A stretch of DNA of 64,000 nucleotides from Amoebophrya sp. A120. Its lineage: Eukaryota > Sar > Dinophyceae > Syndiniales > Amoebophryaceae. The DNA lies in the NCBI GenBank assembly GCA_905178155.1, contig CAJINV010000005.1, positions 8,595,591-8,659,590 of the forward strand, in the 5' to 3' direction. Below are positions 31,052 to 42,880 of the stretch, one piece after another. The position numbers were made by a program, and so were the translations under genes. Within the stretch, counting starts at the first letter, position 1, and every line of letters begins with the position of its first letter. The notes under the pieces are model-generated. The model saw only the letters and a program-made list of their open reading frames with translations, ran no database searches and was not told the origin of the DNA.

Positions 31052-34000
31052 ATGTTGCGCAGCTCCATGGTCCTCTTCTCCACCTCCCGCGGAGGTGCAG
31101 TGTTTATTTCTCTACTTTGCGCTGTTTTAATATTCGCCGGGCAACATTACAACAAATCCGTCCACGCTGTCACGTTGCGTCCGTCCTCTGCCCCCTCGTC
31201 GTCGGGTTCAGAAGATCCTGACCTTCCGCTCGAGTACGAGTTCGTCGAAGACGATGATCAGCTCCAGGCGCTCCGGCGCCAATTCCCCGGCTACGTGTTC
31301 GTGGAACAGGATGTGGACGAGGGCATCTATATATTGTCAGAAATGGCCATCTTTTGGTAATCACGCAACACAGATTTTTGCATGATCCAGACTAAGCATG
31401 ACAAGTTGCATTCCTCCAGACCCAGACACTTTTACATTTCATAGAGGTCCTACAACACCAAGCACAGCCGCGTCAGCTGTGTATCAAAAGGAAAAATCCC
31501 CCCACCCCATATCGAAATGGAAATCTGTGATGCGGGATTTGTGTACACAAATCGGCTTTGTATTGCAGGAAGGCATCGCGGCCAGATCCCCTGGCTATGT
31601 AGGGGCGTATCGGTCTAGTTGTTCGGCATGGCAAACGGCTCCCCTTTAGGCCCAACAGCATGACAAATCGCCTCCATAATGGGGGCGAAGCTTTTGCCCT
31701 TGTCTTCTTGCAAGACAGATGTGATTTTTTGTGACCTCAAATCAGCAACACAAATTTGCGGAACATGCCTTTTCGATATGGGGAGGGGGGATTTTTCCTC
31801 ACCATACTGCGTAGTAGTATTTTTGCGAACTCCATTACCTTCTCTGTGGCTGTCATCGCACTGCTCTACGGAAGTGTCAGGATCTTCGAAATCGACAAAG
31901 TTCGAGTTGAAATTTTAATCTGTGACGCATAAGATGCCACGCAGAGAAGTAAGTAGAAGTGCGACCCTATGTATTGCAGACAGTACATGTACGAGGGGGG
32001 CAACCGCTTCGAGTCCCGCTGAGGGGCAGGAGTTGGACAGCTGACTAGCATGACAGAATGGAGCTCCTTTGCCTTAAACAGCATGACAGATTTGCTTCCG
32101 GGGCGGGGAAAGTTTATATGTCTTGCGCCGACCACCACTATGTATAAAGTGAAAACGAGAAAAATTGGTGCTGTCGATTTTACGCATGACAAATCAACTT
32201 TGTCGATTTCGGTCCTGGCGCTTCTATAATATGCTCCTGCTCTCAGATTGTTCCACGACGACTAATCCCACGGCTACCCTTGCGTGGGCCCTGACCCACA
32301 AAATAACTTCTAGTCCGCGGGCTGGATCACCACTTGTCGCCGACGGGCCAAATGCTGGTCGCCGCGCCGCCCGGATACCGGGCACCTTATGCAATACAAA
32401 TTTCCCGTACATGTACAACATGCATCACAAATTTCAAAAATTTGGAGCGATCACAAAGTTCAAAAATTTGGGTCGATACAACTTTTGCCTCTCCTCGTCA
32501 TAGCCTACTCCTGACCACGATCGGGCTGGAAATGGGGCCAGCAAGCGAGCAGGCCCCCACAGAGACGACCTTTGCCGACCGCTGGACCGTGTATACAATC
32601 GCGCCGCGACCGGAGAAGAAGGAAGGAGTGTCTTCAACCACGAGGCCCGGAGTCGTGAATGCGCCCAGCAGAAACGATCTCGCACCGCCACTACAGTCCA
32701 GCGGACAGGAGGATCCCGCTATCGGTGTAGCAACCGCAGCGAGAGTGGCGCAAGCGGTGGGCCGCGACGATGCTGGACCGGCGGCATCGGCTGCGGAGGT
32801 TTTCGCGACCCCCTCCTCATCGTCACAAATGCCAACGTTGCCTTCGCACCACGGACCGATGGGGTAGAGAGCGTCGTGATGGAACCGAGAAAGACGAAAA
32901 TCATGACTTTTTTGAGAATAAGGGCTTGAAAATCAAAATATTACGTTTTGCGACTGAACCTTCCGGTATTGGTATCGGTTACGTTGAGCACATTTTTGAA
33001 CCAGAACCATAATTGCTCATCTGGCAGTGCTACTGCTGCTTGTCTTCCTTCATGCTCAAAAGCAACTTTCATAATTCTGCGAAAATTGCAGCCCTGCGTC
33101 TTGTGCTACCAGTTTTGGTCACCACCTCTTTTGCGGTTTGCAAACAAATGCGAAATAGAGAATAAAGATCGACATCGAATGAATGGAAGTAGTTTTTGTT
33201 TGGAATAGTTTCAACCAAATATTTCGATTACCAACTCCTGTTTGCCCACACGAGAAGAGAAATTCTATCCGACGAAAATGACATGAACGAAGGAGAATTC
33301 ATGCCTGGTAAGAGAAAATCCAAAACGAATAGTGCCAACTATCACGATTGCATCGAAGAAAAGGACACAAAATGGAACGCGTATCCCCGTAAAGCCCCCA
33401 ACTGATTTGGAAGCATGCTGCTTTTTTGTTTTTCGTTTTCTGTTGCGGGAAACGCATGACAAATTCGCAGATCGCTTTTTGTTGCGCATGACAAGTTCGA
33501 AGCTTGCCGTCTGTTGCGGGGGATGCATAGCCACAGGCGCAAGTCTGAATCTCATACATAAACAAGAGGAATCTTTACGGGGATACGCCTGGAGGCAACG
33601 CATCTTCTGCAAGTCCGCAAATTCGGCACTGAAGAGCATGATTTGGTTGCCACGGTCCATCCCGCGGATGCGCTCCATTTTCGAGTTCACCGGGAAGTGG
33701 CACGTGCGCCGGCACGTTTCGCTGTGTGTGTTTCAGTTTCTTGCTTTGGATCGTTGGGTCTCACATCAGTTGCACTCGCACAGAGCGACGACAGGAATTT
33801 AGTTCCCTGCGGCGCCAACCAGATAAACGGGCGGAGCAAGAAGGGGCAAAATAAATATTAGGACTTGGGGGCTCAGTCAATGTGCAACCATGGGCCGAGT
33901 GTTCAGGTACATGTTGCAAAAACATTTATCAATTTTGCAAGTCTGCTACTGTTGCTACTAGTCACGACATAAGACTGACAGTCTGCGAAGCTGTGCAACG

Positions 34001-37000
34001 ACAACGCGTCGAGTGCGGAACTGCTGCTGCTGCTGTCTTCGACCCATGGTTGCGAGACGATACCTTTTTAGTTTCCTCGACCTTGTTGAGCTTCCGGCTG
34101 ATCTGGTCGCAGTACTGGTTGATCGCGGAGGTGATTCTCTATCAAATGAAAAAAGAAAAACCACTGCAGCCATTAATCACTCACAACACAGCTTGGCTTC
34201 GGTTCCTATTGTTCTCAATTTACTATTGCCATAAAGTGGGAAACAAAACCTAAGAGGAACCGAAACAAAATTGAGCTGCGGATGATGACGGACAGGGGTT
34301 ATTTCTCATTGGCATATGATTTTCAGATGGCTCAATCCCAAGGCCTCGACTTCGGGGACTGCGTCGTCCGGTTTGCCGCCATTCAGGCGGACACGCTCCC
34401 CGATGTTGTGGACCTGCTTGTCGTTGTAGGCATCCGGCTTGAAATTCAACTTCTTCAGCAGCTGCACCTTGAAGGCGTCGACCGTCATGACGATCAGCTG
34501 TGGGTTTTGTGCACCGGAGCCGCCGTTGTCGAAGTAGACCATCAGATGAAAAATTCACATCGCCATCAGTTTCAATTTGAATTTGTCATGCGCGACAACT
34601 GCTGCAAAAGCTCCCGTCAACAATTCGCAATAGAAGCTGAGGACCCGGCTACGTGTTCGTGGAACAGGATGTGGACGAGGGCATCCTTATAGACAAAACC
34701 GAACCTACAAAGGAGTCTACCCTAGCGCAGGAGAAGCTGGAACAACTCCGTGACGACATTGCCAAAGCATCGCGACCGATTCCATTGACGCTAGAACAAC
34801 TCCGTCAACGCATTCCCGAAGAATCGGAGACGCTGAGAAAACTTATCCTGAGGAAAAAAGTCCCCGACACGACCCCAGAGCTTATTTCGTGCGGATTTGC
34901 ATCTACAGGAGTTACCAATGTGTAAATCTCCATTTCGCGTCTACTTCACGAGCAGAGGCGTGTCTACAGTTGTGGTCTTTCCGCAGTGGAAATCAGTTTC
35001 GATGCTGTAAAAGAAATTACAACTTATTTATTAGGAGATGGCTTTCTGATCCGCGGCTGCGGCTCTCCTTTAGGTCCTCGATAAAGAATTTGCACGACAA
35101 CACTTTTCGAGAACGTTGCTCGACTCCGTCCAAACAACTTCTGGATTTGTGTTGCAGAGTTTCCGCTTGGACTATGGGCACTAGTTGGGGACGTTTTCCC
35201 GCAGGATAGCTCTACGTGAGAAGTTATGAAAAGGACACCATGCGGATGTGGTCTGTTGGTGACGAGCAGCTATTATTTGTTTTTGTGCTCAAGAACAGTA
35301 GATATTATCGTCGAACCTAGAGGAGGTGGAGCGCCAGGTGCTGACTTGTCATGTCAGACTCAGAAGGGTTCTCTTCTTTTTGATAAATATGTATGACTCT
35401 CTTGCCGACTCCGACAAGAATTGTTTTATATATTTTCCGCGTTAACTGCAATTGTGTCTGGATCTGGAAGGATCCAAGCTTATGCTTCTAAGTTTGAATC
35501 GTACAAAAAGAAAAACCTGGAATGCATGAAGTTGAAGCGCAGAAGTTGATACCCGCTTCGTTTTAATTTGTTGCGCGCATTTGAATTTATTGCGCGTGGA
35601 CACTGCACAAGCTTAATCGAAACTGCTGAGAGGCCCAGGCCGATGCGCGCCGCAGTATTGAGTACTGGCGACGTCAGAAGTACTTTAAATGCTCTCAGAA
35701 AACTTTAAGGAGCAGTAGCCCGAACTTCTGGGGCTGCAAAATTATACCTTTGCAGCTGCAAAGGTATAATATAACTTTGCAGGGGCCACAAGAGTTACTG
35801 CGCAGGATCACGCTTAGAAGCCGCACAAATCGCCACATCCTACTTGAGTGCTTCGCCTCCATAAAACTATGCTCACGCACTGGAGAGGGTTTTAGAGACT
35901 GAACGGAAACCGATTGGACAGGAAGAATCGTGCGCCGTGCGCTCCTGCCGCCCACAAGGTACCTAATTTATTCTCAATCTATGTAACGAATTCCAGACAT
36001 CACATTCTAGGCGTCACAAGTAGGACTAGGTCGCGCAGCATCAGCGCGGACCTCGTGAGGGCCGGAATGGGTTAACCACCTCTGTGGCCCCATTTTTGTA
36101 CACAGAATTCCGACAACCGTCGGAATTTGCCCGTGACCGATGCCCAAGCGGACGGTCAGCGAGAGCAGGTGGGGAGGGGCCTAACCTCCCGCGACTGCCA
36201 CGCGCGCGCGCGTTAAGGTCACGTACCGATATGGCGAAGCTGATGACGCTGGTCGCTAATGCAGGTGCGTCCTGGGCGACTGGAGCGCGGGTCGTACGAC
36301 CCGAATTTGGACGAAAGTCCACCGAGGTGGACCATCCCGTGTGCCGACCCATACCGGTAGGCACCGTCTGTGCCACTGGTTCAGCCGGAACCCCTGCTGG
36401 TTGATGCACCTCTGTGCGCACTCTGGCAGGCTAGTAAGGATCTAGGATGTGAGGCTGTGAACGGGGTGCGCTTTGCATGCTTTGATCTGCTTATGCCAAG
36501 GAGCAACTCCGTCCATTACACACTTAGAAGAACCGCGTGCATTTATGAGGATGATTAATTTGACACCACACCGGCCGAGCATAGTTGCAGCCACCTCTGT
36601 GGCGCGTTGACTAGCTAGGAACTGCGCGGCCTAGGTGCATACGACAGCGGGGTCCGATCTATGTCCTCGGTGGTGCGGCGCAATGCGACGAGACAGGACA
36701 GCCGGAGGGCCACCCTGTAGACGCGACAAAGCCGGCGGGATACGCGTGGCGGATGAGGAGCCACAGGGCGGCGATTTCGGATGGGGGTTTGGGCCACGCG
36801 ATCTCGGACTTGTTGCAGCCTCTGTTGCACCCGGCGCGGCGACCTCTCGTCGCAGCGCTGGAGCACGGTTCGACCCACGTCTGTGGGCGGACAAGTGCGA
36901 CGCCCGCAGCCACCTCTGTGGCGCGGACGTCGCGGCGCGGTCCCTGCTGCGCGCCTCGCTGCTGTATCTAGTAGTACACAAGACGCTGCGAAGCAGCGCA

Positions 37001-39080
37001 GACACGCCTTTACTGATACAGAGCCGGAGTTCAGCACTACTGTGAAGGGTGTGACCTTTTGACGAGAACATACAAAGTAAAGCTGGCAGCCGTCGAGGGG
37101 CGCCAGCGTTCTGGGGATTTGGGAAGAAGTTTGTGTTCGCGCCAAGATATAGCGAATTCTACCCAAATTACGTCATGGATCAGGTACCACCAGGGCGGAC
37201 TTGGATAAACTTTGGAAGGAGATTCAAAACCAGCAAAAATTCGTCGAAGAACTGCTCAAGGAGCAGAAGGTGGCGGAACAGCTGAGGCGGCAAAAAGAAT
37301 ACAATTCGAACGTGTTGAGGCAGCGGCAAGAAGATTTCGCAGTGCAAAAGCATCGTATATTAGATTCGAGATTCGTACTAGACCACTACAACATTGGTCA
37401 CGCAGTATATTTTTTTAGACAAAAAATTGGAATTTGTCATGCTGAGGACGTTGTGCTATTTTTATTTCGCAAAAAAACAGCAGATGATCTTCATCAACAT
37501 GATATGCTGTATCTGTCATGCTACACTTACTGCGATTTTTGGTGCGACGACTCTTACTTGTGCGGTACTTTTGTACAGGATGAAAAGCGGGATATCAACT
37601 GTAAAAATGTCTGGGTCTGGAAGAATCCAACTTGTCATGCTGATTTTGGATTCTAAAAAAAATCTGTATTGCATGAGCAGCAAAGAGAGTCCAAGTTTTG
37701 CTACACGGAAAGAGCATTTGCTACACGGGGGTGCGCAAGAAACCACAACAGAGAAAAAGATCAAGCTCGGGTCGCGCGCGATGCTCGTCCCATTCGTTTT
37801 TTCCGACGGTTCACTTCCTTCATCAGGGCCTTGCTCAACCCTGGACCAGAACGAGTAGGACTAAGGACCCAAGAGGTAGGCACTGTAGCGGAAAGCTGGA
37901 GCAAAACTATTTTCTTGGAAAAAGAACCCAATAGGAGCCGACCTGCGTGGATGGTTACAAAACAGGTAGCTTGGCCCCAAATGGCAATGATCATTGGGAG
38001 CAGCAGAGCGCAGCAGGACCCCGGGACTGCAACAGCTCACCCCTGTTTTAGCTTAGAAATACGCAGTGCGCCGAGTATGCCACTACCTCGACCCCTCAAG
38101 AAAAGAAGTAGCCCCCCCAACTACACACTCGCCGTCCGCGATCAGGATGCGATGCGTACTAACCAACATTGTGCGAACCGAGATCCCGCGGGGCACAGGG
38201 TCTGGGCGGCTCGAAGCAGAACGCGCAGCACAAGCGGGAGACAATACATCCAAAGGTGGGGATGGTCTCAGGTCGTTCAGGTCCGCCAAGGGTTGCGTCT
38301 CGCTATCAGGGTTTCGCCAACTCCGTGGGGGCGTTGCGGGTATCTCCCTAAAACACCAAAACCGGCACAAATTGGGCCGGCAGTCCGGGTAATTGCTCAC
38401 CGAACGGCTTGTATGGCGAATAAGGTGCTCGACGAAGGAAGAAGTAAGCATGTAAGGAGCACCTCCGGTTGGTAGAGCAATCGGCTACCGAGGCACGTCA
38501 GGGGGCGTCGCTACTTCAATTCAATTCAATGCAAAATGTGCATGACAAACCTGGCAATCTGTTCCAGACCCAGACATATTTGCATTTGATACGGGACGCG
38601 AAGGAACAACAACGGAAAAAAGACCTGGAAGTTCTGGAGAGCGAGTTCGCCAAATTGACGAAAGAGTTGGAGCAGCTGCAGCATTACGCACTGGCACCGC
38701 AAAAGCATCGTATAAGTCCGATACTCGTAGACCACTATAACACTGGTCGCGCAGTACAATTCTTTGGACAAAAAATGGAATTTGTCATGCTGACGCTGTG
38801 CTATTTTTATTTCGCAATAAAACCCGCAGATCATGATCTTCATCGTCATATGCTGTATCTACTGTCATGCTACAATTACTGCGATTGTTATGACGAGTCT
38901 TACTTGTGCGGTACTTTTGCACAGGATGAAAAGCGGGAAGCGAAGGAGGAATGGCAATTGCTTGACGAGGAACAGGATCCCGCCATGCGGCAACTTTTCC
39001 AGCAGTCCGCGTCTTCTTCTTCTTCTCGGACTCGCGGCAATTCATCAAAAGCACGGCGGAACATGAGAAGTACTAAATAG
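31052..39080 (+). CDS. Signal-anchored coiled-coil protein, copy 1 (interrupted)
   Basis: Paralogue of 42881-45655. First exon 31052-31327: MLRSSMVLF, a strong hydrophobic segment (GAVFISLLCAVLIFAG), then an acidic stretch and RRQFPGYVFVEQDVDEGI. After a 3.36-kb insertion the same 42 bases recur (34644-34685) and coding continues to about 34900 (KLEQLRDDIAKASR, EQLRQRIPEES). A 2.3-kb unresolved stretch follows. Then come exons 37190-37341, 37579-37592, 38597-38696 and 38925-39080, rich in Glu, Gln, Lys and Arg (EIQNQQKFVEELLKEQK; KDLEVLESEFAKLTKELEQL), ending MRSTK-stop. The downstream exons keep frame. Whether a full-length product is made across the two large interruptions is doubtful. Function unknown. 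Confidence 0.6.
31286..31327 (+). repeat. 42-bp direct repeat, left copy (pair at 34644-34685)
   Basis: Coding sequence for the PGYVFVEQDVDEGI region is duplicated exactly on both sides of the 3.3-kb insertion. Confidence 0.92.
31482..31806 (+). mobile_element. TAT-element family H in truncated copy
   Basis: TATCAAAAGGAAAAATCCCC and inverted GGGATTTTTCCTCACCATA; flanks ctgtg/ctgcg. Same insertion as 53274-53598. Confidence 0.88.
31867..32231 (+). mobile_element. TAT-element family E in truncated copy
   Basis: TACGGAAGTGTCAGGATCTT and inverted GGTCCTGGCGCTTCTATA, with an extra ATA at the end; target duplication tgctc. Same insertion as 53659-54020. Confidence 0.88.
33342..34542 (-). CDS. Uncharacterised antisense gene inside the 3.3-kb insertion
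   Basis: Minus strand. First exon 34542-34314 starts MVYFDNGG and contains DAFKVQLLKKLNFKPDAYND. Removing element 34141-34313 joins it to SAINQYCDQISRKLNKVEET (to about 34066), after which GTATCG could start an ordinary intron. A later exon (about 33695-33586: SKMERIRGMDRGNQIMLFSA) joins across element 33382-33585 to FHFVSFSSMQS-stop at 33342. No family recognised. The splice from the second to the third part is not proven. Confidence 0.5.
33382..33585 (-). mobile_element. TAT-element family J
   Basis: TATCCCCGTAAAGCCCCCAA and inverted AATCTTTACGGGGATA; short cgc flank repeat. Interior has repeated GCATGACAAATTCGCAGATC-like motifs. Removal keeps the antisense frame. Confidence 0.8.
34141..34313 (-). 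mobile_element. TAT-type element in antisense gene
   Basis: On the minus strand TATGCCAATGAGAAATAACC to CATTTGATAGAG, with aatca on both sides. Ends only weakly inverted, but removal joins SHLKI to TSAINQY in frame. Confidence 0.6.
34926..37185. other. 2.3-kb unresolved stretch within coiled-coil gene copy 1
   Basis: No coding domain. Contains a diverged family B left end near 35443 and several copies of CCACCTCTGTGG (36077, 36591, 36909 regions). Either a large composite intron or an insertion that breaks the gene. Confidence 0.4.
37342..37578 (+). mobile_element. Element family D, copy 1 first site
   Basis: Begins GTGCAAAAGCATCGTAT and ends GTACTTTTGTACAG, giving GT...AG exactly at the frame-keeping junction (QEDFA to DEKRD). 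Same position as 44570-44819 in the paralogue. Confidence 0.85.
37593..38591 (+). mobile_element. TAT-element family B with nested insertion
   Basis: TATCAACTGTAAAAATGTCT at the left, AGACATATTTGCATTTGATA at the right; target duplication cggga exact. At 999 bp it is four times the usual size because about 750 bp (about 37720-38510) was inserted inside. The empty site is preserved in the paralogue near 45188. Confidence 0.88.
38697..38924 (+). mobile_element. Element family D, copy 1 second site
   Basis: CCGCAAAAGCATCGTATAAG to GGTACTTTTGCACAG; the frame-keeping junction gives CC...AG rather than GT...AG. Same position as 44934-45179. Confidence 0.82.
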
Positions 39081-42000
39081 AACTCAGTCTGTAAGGACAA
39101 CTACGATGCGTCTCTTTTGCCAACAACTTCTGGCACTTTCATCAAAAAGGAGATCATGTCTAGCAGTATTGGCACTGACCGTGTAGTGGAAAATTATCGA
39201 GGATGAACAAAATCTAAGTCACCCTTTCGCACGAAAGAACCGCAGTCGTGGTAGTGATTCCTGCAACAGTACTGCACTTTTTTTTTTACTGGGTAGAAAT
39301 TACTTCTTTTCTACTTCTCGTGTTTTATCTTCTTTTCTTTACCCGGTGAGAGCCTAGTAGTACGCAAGTGAAGATCATGGACATTATCATTATACATAAG
39401 TGATCGACAGTATTTTTGGAAATCGCATCAAAATCAAAGAGCAGTACGAGGGCGCGCCAAGCACGCACGTACGAAAGAAGCGGCATTTCGATTTTCATTG
39501 AAGAAAAAGAAATAATCACTGTCAGTTGAAAAACGAGAACGGTTGTAATTCTAATTTTGGCGTAGCTTCTGCAGCGCCAACATTTCAAATTTATCGAATG
39601 ATAAACTAAAACAGACACAGATTCCCAGTATGAATTGAAAACTCTACTTTCGGAATTTCAGGATGAGCATAGAGTAAAAGTAATGGCGGGAGCGTAAAGA
39701 TTCACTGCGGTTAAAGAATTCAATATACAAAAAAAGCACGTACGTGCCTTATCTATCAGTCGAAGTAGTTTTGAAGGAAGAACCAAGTAGTTTTGAAAGA
39801 AGAAGTAGTTTTGAAGGAAGGAAGTACTTTGACAGCAATTATCTCCAAGAACAGCTGCAGTTGCACTTTATTATTAAGATTCCTACAACTCAAAATGCGC
39901 GAGCGCGCTAAGAAAGATAGAATCCGTCGTTGTTCAAAAACAGAAAACGCAATACAAATTACTACTAGTTACAGAAAGTGCTTACCTCCGAAAGTGCTTA
40001 CCCCTCTACTACGCCTCGGTGTAGCAGAAGCAAGTTGCGACTTCAGATTTTTGTATTTGAACGCAACAAAACCTAAGATCATCCCAAAAACTACGCTTTA
40101 GACCACACAAAGAAGCAAGCAAGTTAGACGATCGGAACCCGAACACAAAAACTAAAAAATCTACTACTACGACGGTCGAGCTGATGAAGCGTTGTTTCGC
40201 GCCAAAAACGAAATGCGTAACTTTGTCTTGCTACAGGTGACAGGAGGAATAAGCAGCAGTCATTACAAGACTACAAGGATTGCATCTCTAACGAATGAAA
40301 GTGGCTCGCATGCATGTTCTCCGTCGTATGAGTATCGTTATGTGCGTATCTTGTCTTCGTTTGTTTTTGTGAGTACAAAGTGTCTCCGGAATCCAATTCC
40401 ACTACCAAGATGAACAATTAGCTTTTTTGAAAGTCGACAAAGTTGGAATGATTTCTCATGCAGAAATTCCAAGGCATGAAGTGCCTCTCTTTCAGGGATG
40501 GAAAGTGAGGCCGACTGTCGGCCCGTTTGGGATCTGCGATAGAGCTGCTAAAGTAGCATGACAAAAGACGCCTCCTTTCCCTAAACAGCGCGACAAACTG
40601 GATGTAGGCGATGCGGAAATTTGTCATGCACCGCTTGGAAATTGGGCTTCCAACTGGTATCGATTTTATGCATCGCAGATTATTTCAACTTTGACGATTT
40701 CGGTCCTGACACTTCCATATGAAAAACGAGAACGGTAGACATAGAAGATTTATGGAAAAGAACAGAAATGTGAGGGCGCACGGAGAAGGGCAACAAGTGC
40801 TAGTTTTTATTTCCATCAAAAAAATAAAATTATCATGCTTTCGTTTGCAACGCCAACAGTATTATTTATTCAAATTTATTTTTTATAATTTGACTCATGC
40901 TTATTTTGATGAAGTTGAAAACGCGCACTCAAATAGGACCTAAGAGTTAGAGTGAGGCTACTAAGGCGAGCATTATTACTATTCGCCCTCGAAAAAGAAG
41001 AAGAACCGTTGGCACTGTAGTATGTGTATGGGAGTCGTGCGAGGAAGTTGTAGGTAGTAGTACAACTTCTATGCCTGCTACAGAATAGAAGTTGAAGGAT
41101 TTATTTCCCTGATATAATCGGGGCGTCCACGACCGAGATGAGCAGTTTAGTTTTTTGGCAGGAGCAACACCATATTAGTCATGGAATCAGTAGCACCATG
41201 GTCGTGGCAGTACTTGTTCTCAAGAGGCGGAAGTGTTCGCAGCAGGAGTATTCTTATTCATCTTCGACCGGTGTCATTTATTTGGTGCGTGCAACTACTG
41301 CCCTCCACGTACAAGAAGGCGCACTAGTTTCATTGTTGGGGGCTAATACCACGACGTCGGCGCCTAGGTCTACAGTGTGTTGCTACTGGAAATAAAGCAG
41401 AGTTTATTCCTCCTCCTCCTCCTACTGGAAATAAAGCACGCTGTAGTAGATCATGTCGTTGTCGATGTGCTACGAGTACGACGTCGCACTAGAAGATCAA
41501 ATCGGTAGTGGCTGGAGCCGTCTTTGCAATAAAAATGTGTACTGTGCTGTAAGGGATCCTGGGAATCGGTTGAAAATCAAAGGTTATGCGCAGGCGTAGT
41601 TCAGGCGCAGGATTTATACCAAGATCAAAATCACAAGTGTTGTGTTGAAAAGATCATGATCACAGTAGACCTCTTCTTTACACGACATCACCATCAGCAG
41701 TACGAGGGCGCACCAAGCACGCACGTACAGCTGAAAAACGAGCATGGTAGAGGACATTGAAGATTTATGGAAAAGAACAGCAATGTGAAGGCGTTGTACG
41801 GGGAAGCAGAAGGGCAACAAGTGCTAGTTTTTTTCATCATGAAGAAGGCCGTCTTGTTGCATTTGTATTACAGCACTATCCCAGCTCTGTGGTGATAATT
41901 ATCTGGTAAGAACCCAAAGAATTACAATAAATTCGATGCTCTACTCCGTCGTAGCAGATGTTGTGTGGAAAAGGATCTTGCGCTGGCACAGGTCGTCGCA

Positions 42001-42880
42001 TAAGCCGACCTTGAAGCTGATAATGGTGATTATAGAAGACGTTGGGTCTTTATCAGCAACAGCATGGTGATGAAATAATTCGAGAGGAGGAGTGTGGTGG
42101 ATATTCTTGTTCATCGCAAACAAATCCAGGTATGGTAATATTCACAAAAATAGACCATCACACTGTACTCACGCAAAGTATAGCTCATGTCGAGGTGCTA
42201 CTAAACTAAAACGCGTTCTTGTATGTTTAGAACGCGAAGATCATGTGGCTGGGGTCGATGCGCCGTGACGCACGAGAATATAATCTTCAAATCGGTAGTC
42301 GCTCTCGCTGGTGGAGGTGCACTTCCTGCAATACAAATGTGTAGTACTCTGTGCTGTAAGGAAAAGGGCAACTCGGTTGAGAATCAAAGTTCATGCACAG
42401 GCACTGTGCAGGTTCAGAATGAAACAGGATCAAAATCCGAAATGCTTCGTTGAAAAGATCATCTTCACAAACCTGCTCTATACACCCACGTCGGTTCTTT
42501 GAAAAATTCAGATTGTGGTGTCACCCGTCGCTCCTGTCTTGTCAGAAAAGATCAATGGACCACAACAAGGACGCTCAGATCATAGATCAATCTATCAGAA
42601 GCTCGTGACGCGACCTCCAATTACAGGCACTTGTAAAACATCTAGTCTACTATAGACGAACTCACGCATACCTTTACGCTCCTCCAAAGTAGCACAAAAC
42701 CTCTCGTCCCAACAACTAGCACAAAACTTATCAGTATCGGCCTGCTCCTGTAAGTAGTAGCACAATCAACTACTCACCGCATCAAAAGCTGTCTGCAAGA
42801 CGTTGTAAGAAGTTTTCTGCATATATTTTACGCCTTTTTGGCTCGTCGTTGTCGTCCTCCCACCGATAGCAAAAAGCAAA
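39081..42880. other. Intergenic duplicated flanks, no gene
   Basis: 39081-39600 is duplicated at 45656-46180. A family E remnant with intact right end GGTCCTGACACTTCCATA lies at 40424-40719. 41440-42620 resembles the upstream flank of copy 1. AT-rich; no coding features. Confidence 0.6.

Larger units (their letters stand above)
31334..33363 (+). pseudogene. Truncated copy of the membrane-protein locus at 53126-63253
   Basis: 31334-32449 is nearly identical to 53126-54238, and 32473-33363 matches 62377-63253. The 8.1 kb in between is absent. The left break falls inside a family B element, so the start codon is lost. The terminal open frame (ending SHHGPMG-stop at 32867) shows only multiples of three among its indels relative to the other copy. 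Confidence 0.75.
31328..34643. mobile_element. 3.3-kb insertion in coiled-coil gene copy 1
   Basis: Bounded by the 42-bp direct repeats. Carries a truncated copy of the 53.1-kb gene segment (31334-33363) and a complete-looking antisense gene (about 33340-34542). No transposase or terminal inverted repeat recognised. Confidence 0.65.

Noticed and set aside
38455-38520. A possible tRNA gene at GGTTGGTAGAGCAATCGGCT
   Set aside because: Only the D-arm (A box) resembles a tRNA. No T-arm or closing acceptor stem follows, so at most it is a tRNA-derived fragment.
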